A stretch of DNA of 64,000 bases from Atherix ibis (lineage: Eukaryota; Arthropoda; Insecta; Diptera; Athericidae), in contig OY282605.1 of the NCBI GenBank assembly GCA_958298945.1, positions 2,813,811-2,877,810 of the forward strand. Reading direction: 5' to 3'. Shown here in pieces: positions 1-11,890 of this stretch; the first letter of the stretch is position 1, and each line of letters opens with the position of its first letter. A model generated the notes under the pieces. It did not search any database, was not told the origin of the DNA, and was given only the letters and a program-made list of their open reading frames with translations. A program made the position numbers and the translations under genes.

Positions 1-1640
1 TGATTAATAAAGTCAAATTTGCATATCCAAAAAAATGTAAAATTTTTATTTTAATCCATTTAATTTTTCAAAAATATTTTTAAAAAAAAATTTGAATTAA
101 ATAAAGTATTATTTTTTTGGCACACCAGATAATAAAAACCTTCAATAAGGATTTATTATACCAAAAAGGAATAAAAATTAACTCAAACCAAAATAGGACA
201 CTATATTTTCATTATACATTTTTTTTATTAACCATTTTAATTAAAACAAACTTAATGAATGAATTAATTAAACACTTTGTAAGGTGAAGAATAACATAAA
301 ATTTTTCATTATTCCGGAAAATATAACTCATCAATGAACTCACCAATAAACCTAAACCACCATCATCATCACATAAGGTCCCAAAGTATGACTGGGCATG
401 CACTATCGATCTCTTTTCAAATTTCCGGTACAATATTTTGCACAGTCTTTTTATACGCATTTAATTGCATATTATAGAAAAGACGAAAATCGGATCATTA
501 TCATCAACTGACTTTTATTTAGTTTAAAAAAGAAACACTTTCCCAATAATCGCACAGCTGTTGGTGGGGAGTTAGTTGCCTTTACAAAATGTGAACGATT
601 TAAAAATTATATAAATTAATATGAGATATTTAAGTGAAAACTATAATGAAAAATGAAAATGAAAATTGAAAATAAAGCTCAAAAGTGAAAAAATGGATAC
701 TAATTAGTAAAAAAAAAAACCAAAAAATATTGTTATAAAATTAAAAGAAAAATGTACTCGTAATTAATGAGTAGTTTTTTTTCTTCTTCTTTTACTTTTC
801 AAGCAAATAATTAATAAAAGCAAAATAATCTATTGTGAAATAGTCAAGTTTCGACCGTCAAAAAGTTAGTGGAAAATTATTTCTTCATCGAGTAATAATA
901 ATAAAAAATAATAAAAATCATGTGCAAAACACTTAATTTATTAATGAAAATAATATCGAAAATTATTCATTCACATTCGGTTTTTTTACGAATTACTTTT
1001 TATTAATAATAGTATTATACGAGAAAATTACGGAAACCACATAACGACCGCGACCCACTCTATCGGCTTTCAACCTACACGCGCTTTGCACCTCATACGA
1101 TCAGTAATAAACCGAGACCCTTCAGGTGGGCAGAAATTGTTTCTAGAACTTTTCAGATTTTATTCGAAATCTTTTCGATTATTTATGAAATTTTTTAATT
1201 TTTGGAAAAATTCCCCCCAAAAAATTATCAACATTTCGGAAGTAAACTAATCAAAATTGATACAAATCCTAACAGATGGTCCGTCTGTACCGGTGATACT
1301 TTTTTAATGGATGATAATGGACCTTGGGAAGGGGTGGCAGGGGTAATTTTTGTTATTTTCTGCGAGGGCATTTACACGTAATGCATTATTTTTAATTTTT
1401 AAAAGTAAATTCATGCCCACTTCAATTATTTTATTCAATAAAAACATCAACAAATTTGCAATCGATCCCATCTGTTTTTATTCGGTTGTGTGTGAGGAGG
1501 CAGACAATTTCAAATAAGTTTTAAAACAAGAACAACAAAAAAACCTCCATCATGTCATTATAAAGAAACTAATTGAATTGAAAATATTAAAAAAATATTG
1601 TTGATTTGTTAAAAAAATATTAAAACAAATTCAAATCCAT
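1..1640. other. AT-rich non-coding stretch, no gene seen
   Basis: Long A and T runs interrupt every frame. No splice-bounded open frame, RNA gene or transposon end was recognised. A somewhat less AT-rich patch at about 1040-1130 has no readable product. Confidence 0.6.
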
Positions 1641-2075
1641 GCAATGGAATTAAAAAAATTAATGAGAACCCACCACCACCACCACCATTGGCACCGCCAA
1701 TGCCATCTAGCAAGACCGCCAGTCAATGCCGTCCTAACTGCACCAATGCGCGCAGAGTAGAAAATATTCAAAACCAGCTCGCGGAGGCGATACGATCCGC
1801 TTTATTTGCACAATCAATCAACAGGCAGCATAACATGGCCGAGGTCTGAGCGCTTACCTCATCACGTTTGCACTGCCATCGGGTGGGAATACCTGAAAGT
1901 CTGGCGACAGTAAGTTTTTCGCCATTGCTCTGTTTTTTTTTCTCGCAAATATCAGCTGACACATTTGTCGTTGTGTATGGGTCCATGCAAAAGTTGTTCA
2001 TTTTTAATAGTGTTTGTAGAAGAATCTGAAAAAAATGATTTAAAAATAAATATTCAGAAAGTTTTTTTTTCAAAT
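1640..2075. other. GC-elevated pocket with weak exon-like signals on both strands
   Basis: Base composition rises clearly above the flanks. On the + strand a frame stays open from about 1660 to 1847 (a proline run, then a mixed-composition stretch ending NRQHNMAEV) but has no ATG. On the - strand a frame stays open over 1768-2073, and a CTTTCAG acceptor-like site followed 35 nt later by GAG|GTAAGC would bound a micro-exon near 1857-1891. Neither product is recognised. The pocket could be a small exon of an unknown gene or a conserved regulatory block. Confidence 0.2.
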
Positions 2076-2600
2076 AAGTTCAATTTTCTTTAAAACCTAA
2101 ACTATTTAAGACTAAATTGAATAGAGAAAAATAATCGTAAGTAAATAAATTGAAAATGGAAAAGAGCAAAAGAAAAATACTCTTACAATTCGCTAAACGA
2201 TCATAAAAGTCGGATCGCATCGACATGACATGATGATGAATGACACAAATTATTACTCACTTTTAGTGTTGTCCGTTCGTGTGTGAATTGCAGCAATTGA
2301 CATTAATCAGTAATAAAGAATTCGATTTTGTCATGAATTCCATCGCAAAAAAAAAAAAATGTCGCTACAAATTTTCAGCTGTTATGACAGACTAGAAAGA
2401 AATTTTGATGACGAGCGAACGTAGACTGACGACGATAGTGGAATAGTCGTCGAAGATCATTTTGATCGTTATACGAACTCGGGAATGAGCAACGTTTATG
2501 AACGAAGACGAAGATGTTTTATCTCTAAGTCCATATTGGTCTGTAATTGCGAAAAAATTTACTTTTCACTCAAAATGGTTTTTATTCAATATTTAATGAC
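2076..2600. other. Non-coding stretch
   Basis: No supported feature. A short less AT-rich patch at about 2400-2490 has no convincing frame. Confidence 0.5.
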
Positions 2601-2619
2601 AAGGAATTTAGTTCTCTAT

Positions 2620-3870
2620 TACCCAACGGGGGTTAAGAAAAATTTCCACCATCAACGAAAAAATAAAAGAAAATGTTTTTTGCAAAAAAATATTTTAACG
2701 GGTGACAGGGGGTCTTAGGTGATTTTGTTGAATAATTAATTTCAAGAGATCATTAATTGATAGGGAAATTTTAGAAAAAAAATTTCAACTTGTCATCCGC
2801 AATTTTTTTTTTAAGTTGGAAAAGATGGGAACAGGTGTGGAATTTGGTGTGTTAATATGGGGAGGGGGGAATTAAAAAAAACTTTCGGAAAAAATAATTT
2901 TTTTTCAATAAGCCGAAAAAATAAAATCTTTGGCAAAATTTCTAAACATTTAAACTAAATTTTTTGTTAATGGAAGGGGATGGGTAAAGAATTTTGCGTC
3001 TTAATTGCATATGGGGGAAGAGGGAGGATCTGTTTGATTTTTTCAAAAAATTTCGAAAAAAATAAAAGCTTTTTGGAAAAATTTCCCACTTTTTATACCA
3101 AATTTTTTGTTGATTGATTGGGAAGGGTAAGAAATTTGGTGTGTTAATTGGGGGGAGGAGGGAGGTGTGGTTTGAAAAAAAAAAATTTTAACGAACGGAA
3201 AAAATAAAAGCTTCTTGGCAATATTTTTCAATTTTTATACCAAATTTTTTGTTGTTGGAAGTGGAGAGGGGGGGGCAGCGAATTTGTTATGTTAATTGTG
3301 GAGGCAAGGCGGGTCTGTTTGATTAAAAAAAAATAGAAATTTTTTTTTAAATTTTATACCAAATTTTTTGTTGATGGAGGATGGTTATGGGGAGGGGGGT
3401 GAGGAATTTGGTGTGTTAAATTGACAGGGGGATATTGATTTAAAAAAAAACCTTCGAAAACTTTTTTTTTTAATGAGCGCAAAAAATAAAATCTTTTTGT
3501 TAAAATTTCTCAAATTGTATACCAAATTTTTTTGTTGATGGAGGGCGGTTATGGACAGGGGGGGTGAGGAGTTTGGAGTGTTAAATTACCGTGGGGAGGG
3601 TGATGCACATTTTTTTTAATGAGCAGAAGAAATAAAAGCTTTTTGACAAAATTTCCCAACTTTTATATCAATTTTATTTATGACGATGTGATGGGTTCCT
3701 TGGGGAGAGATGAGGAATTTGTTGTGTTAATGGCCGTGGCGAGGGTGATGTAAAAAAACGTTCGGAAGAAAAAATTTTTTTAATGAGCGTAAAAAATAAA
3801 AGCTTTTTGGTCAAATTTACCAACTTTTATAGCAAATTTATTGGGAGGGGACCTCTAGGTAAAATTTTCA
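2620..3870. repeat. Degenerate tandem repeat, unit about 140-175 bp, about 7-8 copies
   Basis: Each unit contains a CCAAATTTTTTGTTGATGG-like block, a G-rich block (GGGGAGGGGGGTGAGGAATT type), the phrase TTTGGTGTGTTAA, an A-run, and AATAAAAGCTTTTTGG. Unit starts can be followed near 2958, 3100, 3240, 3360, 3521, 3663 and 3836. Copies differ by indels and substitutions, so this is an old, diverged array. The G-rich blocks could form G-quadruplexes. Short open frames inside it are repeat translations. Confidence 0.8.
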
Positions 3871-4370
3871 TTTTATTTACTTGCACTTTTATTATTCAGT
3901 TTTGTTTTGTTTTTTGTTTGTTTTTTTTATTTTTTTGTAAATGAAAGTCAAAATATTTCCTTTCAACAAAACAGAAAATTATTCATTTTTTTTCTTTTTT
4001 CATAAAAATGTAAAAGTCAACACCGAACCCCCTTCCCCTCCACCCGTGATGTTAATTATTTATTTTTTTTTTGAATATCTTACATTTTTCTCTCATTGCA
4101 ATTTTGTAAAAAATCCAAACAGATCGTCTTCTTGTTATAAAATCAAATTTGTTTTTCTTGTTAATTTTTTGATTAATTTCTTTCACTTTTGATTAAAATA
4201 CTTAAAAAAAAAAAAACTTTTTAATCAAAAAGAAAATAGAAAACAACGAAACAAATAACGAACAACTCTACAAATTTATTGCAAGATCAATTTTTCGTTA
4301 ATCCTTTTTGCTGCAATTAATTTTAATTTGAATATTTTGAATTTTTGCAATTTCCCAATACTGACGTCAT
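3871..4370. other. T- and A-rich low-complexity stretch
   Basis: T-runs then A-runs dominate. The 83-codon open frame at 3941-4192 is rich in F, K and N, as expected from composition, and is not taken as a gene. Confidence 0.5.
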
Positions 4371-4700
4371 TGTTGCGTTTCTGTTGAATAGTATTGGTCA
4401 CCGCAGCACACTCACTCGTTTAAATGTTCGTGTTCGTACTGGCGCTGCGGTCAATTCGATTGATGATCGTGTAATTAAGCCACAACAGCGGCTATGATGC
4501 TGTCCAGTGTAAGCACTTCCGTGAGCGCAACAGAGTGAGAAAGATCGCAAAGCGAACTGCCGTGCGAAAAGGACAATGGAAACGTATCAAGATGAACACA
4601 CTTGACAGCAGCGGATAGCATTGCCATTTTTAGAATATGACAACAGCTAAGATTGACTTGCAAAAAATAAATAATTGTCACGATCGTGTTTGTAAAATGC
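4370..4700. other. GC-elevated pocket, possible regulatory or exonic block
   Basis: About 250 bp stand out from the AT-rich surroundings, with repeated GTGTTCGT and CTCACTC-like words. A - strand frame is open over 4475-4702, but its product is not recognised and no splice sites of quality bound it. It may be an enhancer, a promoter or a non-coding exon. Confidence 0.2.
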
Positions 4701-5220
4701 AAAAATCGTACAATAAAAAAGAAGAAAAGTTAAGAAATATCGTTTTTGAGAAGATTTGATATCTCAAGTATTACTGATTCAGTAAGAATGCAAATTGAAA
4801 ACCACTAAAAAGAAAAAAAAAGGAAAACAGCAACAAACCAAAAAAAAAACAACAGGAACACTAACGATTCTGATTAATTTATTAATGGCAGCGGCACTCC
4901 ATTTTTTTTATAGAAGCGATTTTTTTCTTTCTTATATGATTAATGAAAAATTAAAATGTTAAAATTCTGGTTTTTTAAGTAATAACAAATATTGTTTTTT
5001 TTTTGAATGGCGGAAGGGGGGGTGAAAAAGTTTTTAAAATAAAAAAAATAATATTAGAGAATTAGAAAATTGTTGGTATTTTTTTTATAATTAATTGGAA
5101 ATATTTTTTTTTATAGTAAAAATCGAAGAAGTTTTATTTCAATCGAAGAAGCATTGCGGCACAGTAACTCCATCTGTTATTGGTATTGCTTAGTTAACCA
5201 AAATTAAAATTTTTTTCTTG
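4701..5220. other. AT-rich non-coding stretch
   Basis: Nothing supported. Poly-A and poly-T tracts are frequent. Confidence 0.5.
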
Positions 5221-5224
5221 ACTT

Positions 5225-6205
5225 TTCATGTCACGCAGCATATTGTAGTCTTGTTATTCCAGATGTCGCTAAGATAGGCAAGTAGAGGTAAAAATGATAT
5301 TTAAAAATGTCTACCTTAAAATAATATTAAAAATAAAGAAGATTCGGAAAAAGAGACCTTAATTAAGAAATTCTAATAGGAATTTAAAAAAAATTGATCT
5401 TTTTTACAAATTGAAACTTAAAATTTTTTTTTCACGTTTATGCCACGCAGCATGCTTTTTCCAGATGTCGCTGAGATAGGCAAGTTGCGACCTTAATTTA
5501 GAAATTCTGATAAGAATCCTAAAAAATGAACTTTTTTTACTAATTTAAACTCAAAAGTTTTCTTTTAAATTTTATGCCGTGTAGCATATTTTAGCCTAGT
5601 TATTCGAGATGTCGCTGCGATAGGCAAGTTGCGGTAATGTTGATATTTGAATTTTCAAACCTTAAAATAATCTCGAAAATAAAGCAGATTCGCAAAATTC
5701 TGATAAAAAATCCTTAAAAGCGAGATTTTTTTACAAATTTTAACTCAAATTTTTTTTTAAGTTTTATGCCATGCAGCATATTTGTTCCAGATGTCGCCGA
5801 GATAGGCAAGTTGCGGTAAAATTGATTATTGAATTTTGCATACCTAAAAATAATCATAAAAATAATGCAGATTCAGAAAAAAGAGATCGTAATTTAGAAA
5901 TTCTGATAAAAATACAAAAAAGTAATCTTTTTTTACAAGTTTTAACTCAAAATTTTATGCCGCACAGAATATTTTTTCCAGATGTCGTTGAGATAGGCAA
6001 GTTGCGAGCTTAATTAAGAAATTTTGATTAGAATCCTAAAAAAACGAGATTTTTTTGAAAAGTGAAAGTAATTTTGAAAAAAGAGACTTAATTTAAAAAT
6101 TCTCATAAAATTTAAGTCAAAATTTTTCTTTTAAATTTAATCCGTGCAGCATATTCTAGTCTTGCTGTATATGTCGCTGAGATAGGCAAATAGAGGTTAA
6201 AAAAT
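5225..6205. repeat. Tandem array, unit about 190 bp, six copies
   Basis: A conserved core close to CCAGATGTCGCTGAGATAGG, usually followed by CAAGTTGCG, recurs at about 5259, 5461, 5605, 5787, 5978 and 6168. Spacings are about 202, 144, 182, 191 and 190 bp. Each core is preceded by TTTATGCC(G/A)(C/T)GCAGCATATT and followed by an AT-rich spacer containing AAATTCTGATAA. The core is much better conserved than the spacers. Short open frames through it are repeat translations. Confidence 0.85.
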
Positions 6206-6215
6206 GAAAGGAATG

Positions 6216-6435
6216 TAGTATCTGCGGCCAAGTCGTCCTGAATCCACCGGTTCTCGTTCGATCACCGAAGTTACGGAGGACTGGGCGCGGTGTTAGCCAC
6301 TTAGATGGCCGATCTTTTGGTAAGACCGCGTGTCGTAGGATTATAAATAGTCACCAAATGGCCTTTAAATGTCGTGGTTCTTAGAATGAACATTTTCAGT
6401 ACTAATATTACTTGAAATGATAAGAAACAAAAAAA
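6216..6435 (+). mobile_element. 5S-rRNA-headed SINE-like element
   Basis: The first about 120 bp resemble 5S rRNA from its 5' to its 3' end. They are followed directly by a unique body (6340-6354), then a segment (6355-6430) that recurs at 57007-57084, and an A-rich tail. A 5S head joined to a dispersed 3' body with an A-rich end is the structure of 5S-derived (SINE3-type) retroposons, which would be transcribed by RNA polymerase III from an internal promoter and moved by LINE enzymes. It sits immediately downstream of the 190-bp tandem array. An alternative is a 5S pseudogene that landed next to an unrelated repeat. No clear target-site duplication was found. Confidence 0.6.
6217..6339 (+). 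pseudogene. 5S rRNA-derived sequence
   Basis: Matches to 5S rRNA in order are CTGCGGCC near the 5' end, GGTTCTCGTTCGATCACCGA in the loop B/C region, CTGGGCGCGG, CACTTAGATGGCC and GACCGCGTGTCGTAGG at the 3' end. Substitutions and small insertions (for example GGTGTTAGCCACTTAG instead of GGTTAGTACTTAG) fall in the internal control region. There is no T-run terminator directly after it. It is therefore not a functional 5S gene. It is the head of the element described at 6216-6435. Confidence 0.8.
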
Positions 6436-7516
6436 ACAGACCTTATTTTAGGAATTCTTATAAAAAAAAACAAAAAACATAAAAATTTGAAGTTTTAAAA
6501 AAATGATCACTTTTAAAAGTTTTCATTTCAACATTTTTGATCGAAAAAATATCAGAATCGAAAATTTTTGTATTCATAATCCATCCAGTGATGCTAAGTC
6601 GTAAAAGTGAGTTAGCTAAAAAAAAACTAACAACAACCCTTAAATGGATTCTTTTTTACGAACGAAAAAAAAAAAATTCCAAATAAAATTAGAAAGATAG
6701 AAAATTGTGTACTAATAAAATGAGTATTTTGTATTCAGTACGCACTATCAACAGACTCGTTCTATAAAACTAAGATACTTTTTGTATCCACTAACTATGA
6801 ATAATAGTAATTTGTGATTCGCTTAATACAGAAAATCTCATTTGTAACTCATTCAGCAAACTATACCCAAGATTGTTATGCGTAGACAAGATAGAATCTA
6901 GTCTCATAAGATCTAGACGAACTGATAAGAATGCTAAGCGTACGAATGGTAATTATTTTTATAAACGTTTGTGGAGAAATTGTTAATGACCGGCCATAAA
7001 ACTAATTTAATATTAAATGTTGGTTTTTCATACCAAAATTAGTTCATTGAGAGATTCAAAGATTATTGGCAGCATGCCCTGTTGGGGCTCATAAATTCCT
7101 ACCAAGAACAGAAAAGTGCAATTCTTCAAAAAAAAATCCTAATAACAAATTTGTAAGCTTTTCTTTGTTTCTGAATATCCATAAAATTTGGTCTAATTTT
7201 TTTTAAAACTTTTTACTGACAAAATTTAGATCCCACATTCGTTTTTATATTATTTTTCCTGTTATAAATTCATAAAAATTAGGCCTACACAACCGCTTAG
7301 TAGTAATTGAATTCATTTACACAAAAAAAAAATACTCACTTTACTTTTGATAAAGTCAAAAAAAATTTTTTATAAAAAACATTTTAAAGATCGTATAAAA
7401 ATATTTTCAAAAATTGCTTAATAAAGTTTATTGTCCAATAATTCCGATTAAGTGTGGAACTACTTAATAGTGCGTAGCGCCATCTTAAAACGCTGAATGA
7501 ACAAAAAGTGTTGAAA

Positions 7517-7549
<33 letters not shown>

Positions 7550-7895
7550 GGAATTATGACCATTAATTAGGAATTACTGATCGAAAAATTTGTTTTTATT
7601 GACATTTTATAAAATATCGTGAATGGATCAATAGTCGATCAATCATTTGAAAATTGCAAAAATTGCAAAAATTATTTAGTAAATTTTTTTTATTGGCATT
7701 TTGACCAGGGAAGTATAAATTTATTGAAAGTGCGGAAGTTTGGTAATCACTTGGCCAAAATTTTATTGCACAAAATCGTCGAAATTCATTTTTTTAGGAC
7801 GCAGAACATTGTTGCCAAAGTTCACAAAGAATTCGAAATTAACTTTCAACAATTCAAAATTCACTAACGACGATTAATTTCATAATTCAATATTA
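6436..7895. other. AT-rich non-coding stretch with a TTA microsatellite
   Basis: No gene seen. A pure (TTA)n run of about 8-9 units lies at about 7523-7549. The 82-codon open frame at 7619-7867 has no recognisable domain. Confidence 0.5.
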
Positions 7896-7896
7896 T

Positions 7897-8226
7897 CAGC
7901 GAATAAGTGACATCTGGTGGCGTTGCACAGTACTACAATGAAGTTTAACTGTCAAATTGATTTTGGCAGCTTATCCCATCTTGATTTCTGAAGCACGTGC
8001 TAGAACAGTGGCATCACAAATACAAAACGTTCAACGTATTTTCGAAAAGTCGTATTTATTACAAAACTTCAGCGAATAAGTGACATCTGGTGGCGTTGCA
8101 CAGTACTACAGTGAAGTTTAACTGTCAAATTGATTTTGACAGTTTCTCCCATCTTGAATTCTAAACCACGTGACTGAACAGTGGCGTCACAAGCACAAAT
8201 CGTTCAATGTATTTTCGAAAAGTCGT
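7897..8226. repeat. Tandem duplication, two copies of about 155 bp, period 173
   Basis: Copy 1 (7897-8053) and copy 2 (8070-8226) both begin CAGCGAATAAGTGACATCTG and both end TATTTTCGAAAAGTCG. They agree over nearly their whole length with scattered substitutions. Each carries the phrase ACATCTGGTGGCGTTGC and a CACGTG E-box-like site (near 7996 and 8168). A short AT linker separates them. Confidence 0.9.
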
Positions 8227-9430
8227 TATTCCATTTTATGATAAAACTTTTAATTTTTTTTTACAAAAAAAAAAATATTTTTGAATACCTTTTTTTTATA
8301 GAATTTTCTCTTATTTTAATTATTAGTTATTATTCGTTTCTGCCTTTATTTATAAAGAAAAGCGCCTCCCTCCAAACGTGGTTGAACTACTTATTTTTAA
8401 CATTGAAAATTAGCTTTAAGCTTTATTTGTGAAAATTATTCGATTTGGTTTTATGCATGGGCATGGGACCTCTCCTTCCTCTGGCAATATTCACTAACTA
8501 ATTACCGATATATACTGGATAGCAATTTTGGTGATCATTAGATCGTCATGCTTTTAGATGTTTTAATGAAGATTTTGATATTGATTCCGATTTATTTTTT
8601 GTGGGGGCATATTGTGGTCGAGCGCATTGCCAAAAATGGTCTGTTCAATGTGTAGTGACGATCAGACGGGTACGAAGAACAAAAATCTTTCAAAGATCTT
8701 GTGTCATTTTGAGTGATTTGCTTCCAGGAAATGTTTATTGTGCATTTTATTAGTCATAATTTTTAATTTAGTAATAAAGTTTTCCATTAATCATGCGATT
8801 GTCTAAATTTTTTGAAAGTAAATAAAAAAAAAGGTATGAACAAAAAATCAATTTGTTCTATTACTTTTTATGGTTGCTAGTTTTTTTTACTTTTTGAAAT
8901 CATTTTAGTGCCAGCTACTCACATGTTTTTGTTAGTAAATGACAAATTGTGTTGTTTTTTTTTTTTATAAAATGACAGATTGTCTTAAATTTTTTTAAAC
9001 AAACAAATTTTTACAGAAAAAAAACCTTTTGCACAAGAATCAATAGCGATTAAGAACCCTTATTTTTTTTACTTACCTGTTTAAATAATGTACATGATTT
9101 CAATTTCGAGTTTTTTTTTTTTAATAAACAATATAATCGACATTTTTTATATAATTAATTAAAAAATATGAATAGGAAATCTTTTGTTCAATGTTATCAT
9201 ATAATTGAGCCGATCTATTAATTTTGGAAAAGTATAAAAATAAAACTGATAAGTTTTAAGTACTTATTTTTTAATCTATTGTTGATTAATTTTGTAATTT
9301 TTTTAAAAAATTAGTTTTAACAATAGAAAATTATTTTTTTTTATAGTCCATAATGAACGCAAAAAAAAGATAATATAAAATAATAAAAGTTGAAATAAAA
9401 ATTAAAATTTTGCGTAAATCTTAAAAGAAA
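8227..9430. other. AT-rich non-coding stretch
   Basis: Poly-T and poly-A rich. The open frame at 8181-8432 starts inside the duplicated repeat and becomes F/L/I/K-rich, so it was left out. A small less AT-rich patch near 8450-8710 shows no supported exon. Confidence 0.5.
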
Positions 9431-9434
9431 TTTT

Positions 9435-10600
9435 TATCCAAAACAGAATTTTTCAAAGGTTGACAAGCTCTGAGTGTGAAGTTTCTCTTATTTTTTCTCT
9501 TCTTCTGACTTCAATAATTATACCCAAAGCCCGTTTTAATTAGTCCACTATCCCACTTTAACTGACGTCAAAGGCGTAGAATTTTGTGGGGCTCTTAAAG
9601 AAAAGTTTTTGTAGTTTCAGGTTTAAGGTTTTTTTTTTAGGGATATAGGAATTTTTTTTATATGAAATTAAATTAAGAAAAATATTTTCAGATTTTCAAA
9701 TGCTTTTTAAATGTTTCAATTTTAAATTATTTTTCAATGTTTATTTTGCCTTTGCTCTCCGTCACACTCATATTGTTTCATTTGCTTATCTCAACGGCGT
9801 AGAATTTTTTTTTGGCCACTGAGAAATTTTTTTGCAGTTTCATAATTAGGGCTTTTTTTGAGGATTTAAGAAATTATTTCTCTTATTATTTTTAAAGGGA
9901 TATAAAATTGAGCAAGAAAAAATCAGTTTACATAATGAATGTTTACGCACCCAAACTCTAGAAATATAATATTTTTTTGTTTAAAAAAAGAATTTTTAAA
10001 GGTTGCAGGCTCTGATAGTAATCTGGCTTTTATTTTTCCTCTCTTTCTGACTTAAGCAATTATACGGAAAGTGCGTTTTAATTAGTGGTGCATTCTCCCT
10101 TTTGCTCATGCCAAAGGCGTAGAATTTTTTATTTTTTCTAACAATTTATTTGTAGTTTCAGGTTTAAGGCTTTTTTTAAAGATCTAAAAAAAAGCCTGAA
10201 TTTTTTTTGTTCCCTAAGAAAATTTGTTGTAGAGTCAGTTTTAAATGAATTTTTACAAACACAAATTCTAGAAATACAAAAAAAAATATTTTTTTTTGCA
10301 AAACAGAGTCTTCAAGCTATAATTTTATACTCTCTTTAATTTTTCCTCTCTTTTGTTCATGCCAAAGGCGTAGAATTTTTTTTGTTCCCTAAGAAAAATT
10401 TTTTGTATTTATCAGAAATACTTTTTTTAAAGAATTTTTTAGAAATTTTTTTCTTAATTTTTTATTATAAAAATATTAAAGCAAGTAAAGTATTATATTT
10501 TCAAACGCTTTTCTTGAATTAAAATGTTTAATTTGGAATGCAATTTTCACATATTTTTTAAATTTACTTTTGCTCTCGAAAATAATAATTTAACTTAAAT
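9435..10600. repeat. Diverged tandem array, unit about 220-320 bp, about four copies
   Basis: The phrase AAAGGCGTAGAATTTT (or AACGGCGTAGAATTTT) recurs near 9568, 9794, 10112 and 10364. It is preceded by a CT-rich block (TTTTTCCTCTCTTTCTGACTT type) and followed by AAGAAAATTTTTTGTAGTTTCAGGTTTAAGG-like text, read as shorter shared words. Copies differ by large indels. Confidence 0.7.
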
Positions 10601-11485
10601 ACACTCACTTCAAATGTTATTAACACCTAAACTATTGCGTCACTGCAAAAAATTATTAACAAAAATTCCATTTGAAAAAAAAAGTAAACAAAAATAAAAA
10701 AAATCAAATCAAAATTATGAGCAGATAGTCTCTTGTTGATTGTGCTGTGAAAATAATGGAGTGTTGTTTAGTTAAAGCGTAAAATCATCCAGGTAGATGG
10801 AGATTGAGTGCTTTAAACACCTACGCGCATTGTATTATGCACACCTAAATTCAATTTATACAAACAAATCCAATCATACATAATCTACATAATAAATAGG
10901 ATAGATTAAAAACAATCAACACATTTGTATTTATATACTGAAATTGGTTATTTTTTTGTAGAGATTAAAGGGTTTTCGAGTGCAAACTAAAAATAGGGGC
11001 ACCTGCTGGAAATGGTTTTTTTTTGTAAATAATTTTATATATTGTGGTACAGTTTAGTAAAATTTTTATGATGATTTATTTAAAAGAAAAACTTTTCTAC
11101 TGAAATGTACTTTCCTCAAACTCGCTTTAATAAAAAAAAATAGTAAAAATGAAAATGCCTTGCATGGTAAGGTGTTGATTTATTAAAAATCGTTTAATAT
11201 TTAATTTACCCTAAAGCGGCATATCAGGCGCATAAAAAGACCATTCAAACCACCTGTTTCCACTCACTTATAAGGTGGGAAGGGGGGGCACCTTTTGGTA
11301 ATTACTCACTTTGACGATGTCTCACCTGAACACATGTGCGTGTGCCGAAATGATTACGAGTGTGGCAGGCCCATTTGTTCACCCCTGCCGGATTTCATTT
11401 CACTTTCAAAACTGTAAACTAACTGAGATTTTTTTCGGTTATTTTTAATTTTCGAAAATGCTACCATTAAACTTTTGGCAAACAT
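10601..11485. other. AT-rich non-coding stretch
   Basis: No supported feature. A less AT-rich patch at 11210-11400 (TCACCTGAACACATGTGCGT region) may be regulatory but shows no exon. Confidence 0.5.
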
Positions 11486-11494
11486 TTTTTTCTC

Positions 11495-11890
11495 ACCTCA
11501 CCACCCCTGCGATTTTTTGGATTTTTCATTTACGATTTTTTCGAACTCACCTCACCTCACCGCTCCTTCGACTTTTTGGATTTTTCCTTTAGAATTTCTT
11601 CAACTCACCTTACCACCCCTGCAACTTTTTGGATTTTTCATTTACGATTTTTTCGAACTCACCTCATCTTACCACTCCTGCGACTTTTTGGATTTTTCCT
11701 TTTCGATTTTTTTGCACTCACCTCACCTCACCACCCCCTCCCTGCGACTTTTTGTATTTTTCATTTACGATTTTTTCAAACTCACCTCACCTCACCACCC
11801 CCTACCCTGCGACTTTTTGTGTTTTTCATTTACGATTTTTTCGAACTCACCTCACCTCACCACTCCTGTGACTTATTTGAATTTTTTCCT
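11495..11890. repeat. Minisatellite, unit about 60 bp, seven copies
   Basis: Each unit reads approximately CACCTCACCTCACCAC, CCCTGCGACTTTTTGG, then ATTTTTCATTTACGATTTTT, TCGAACT. Copies differ by a few bases, mostly in the CCC/CCT run. The unit lacks stop codons, so all three forward frames stay open (141, 105 and 80 codons). That is a property of the repeat and not evidence of a protein. Confidence 0.9.
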
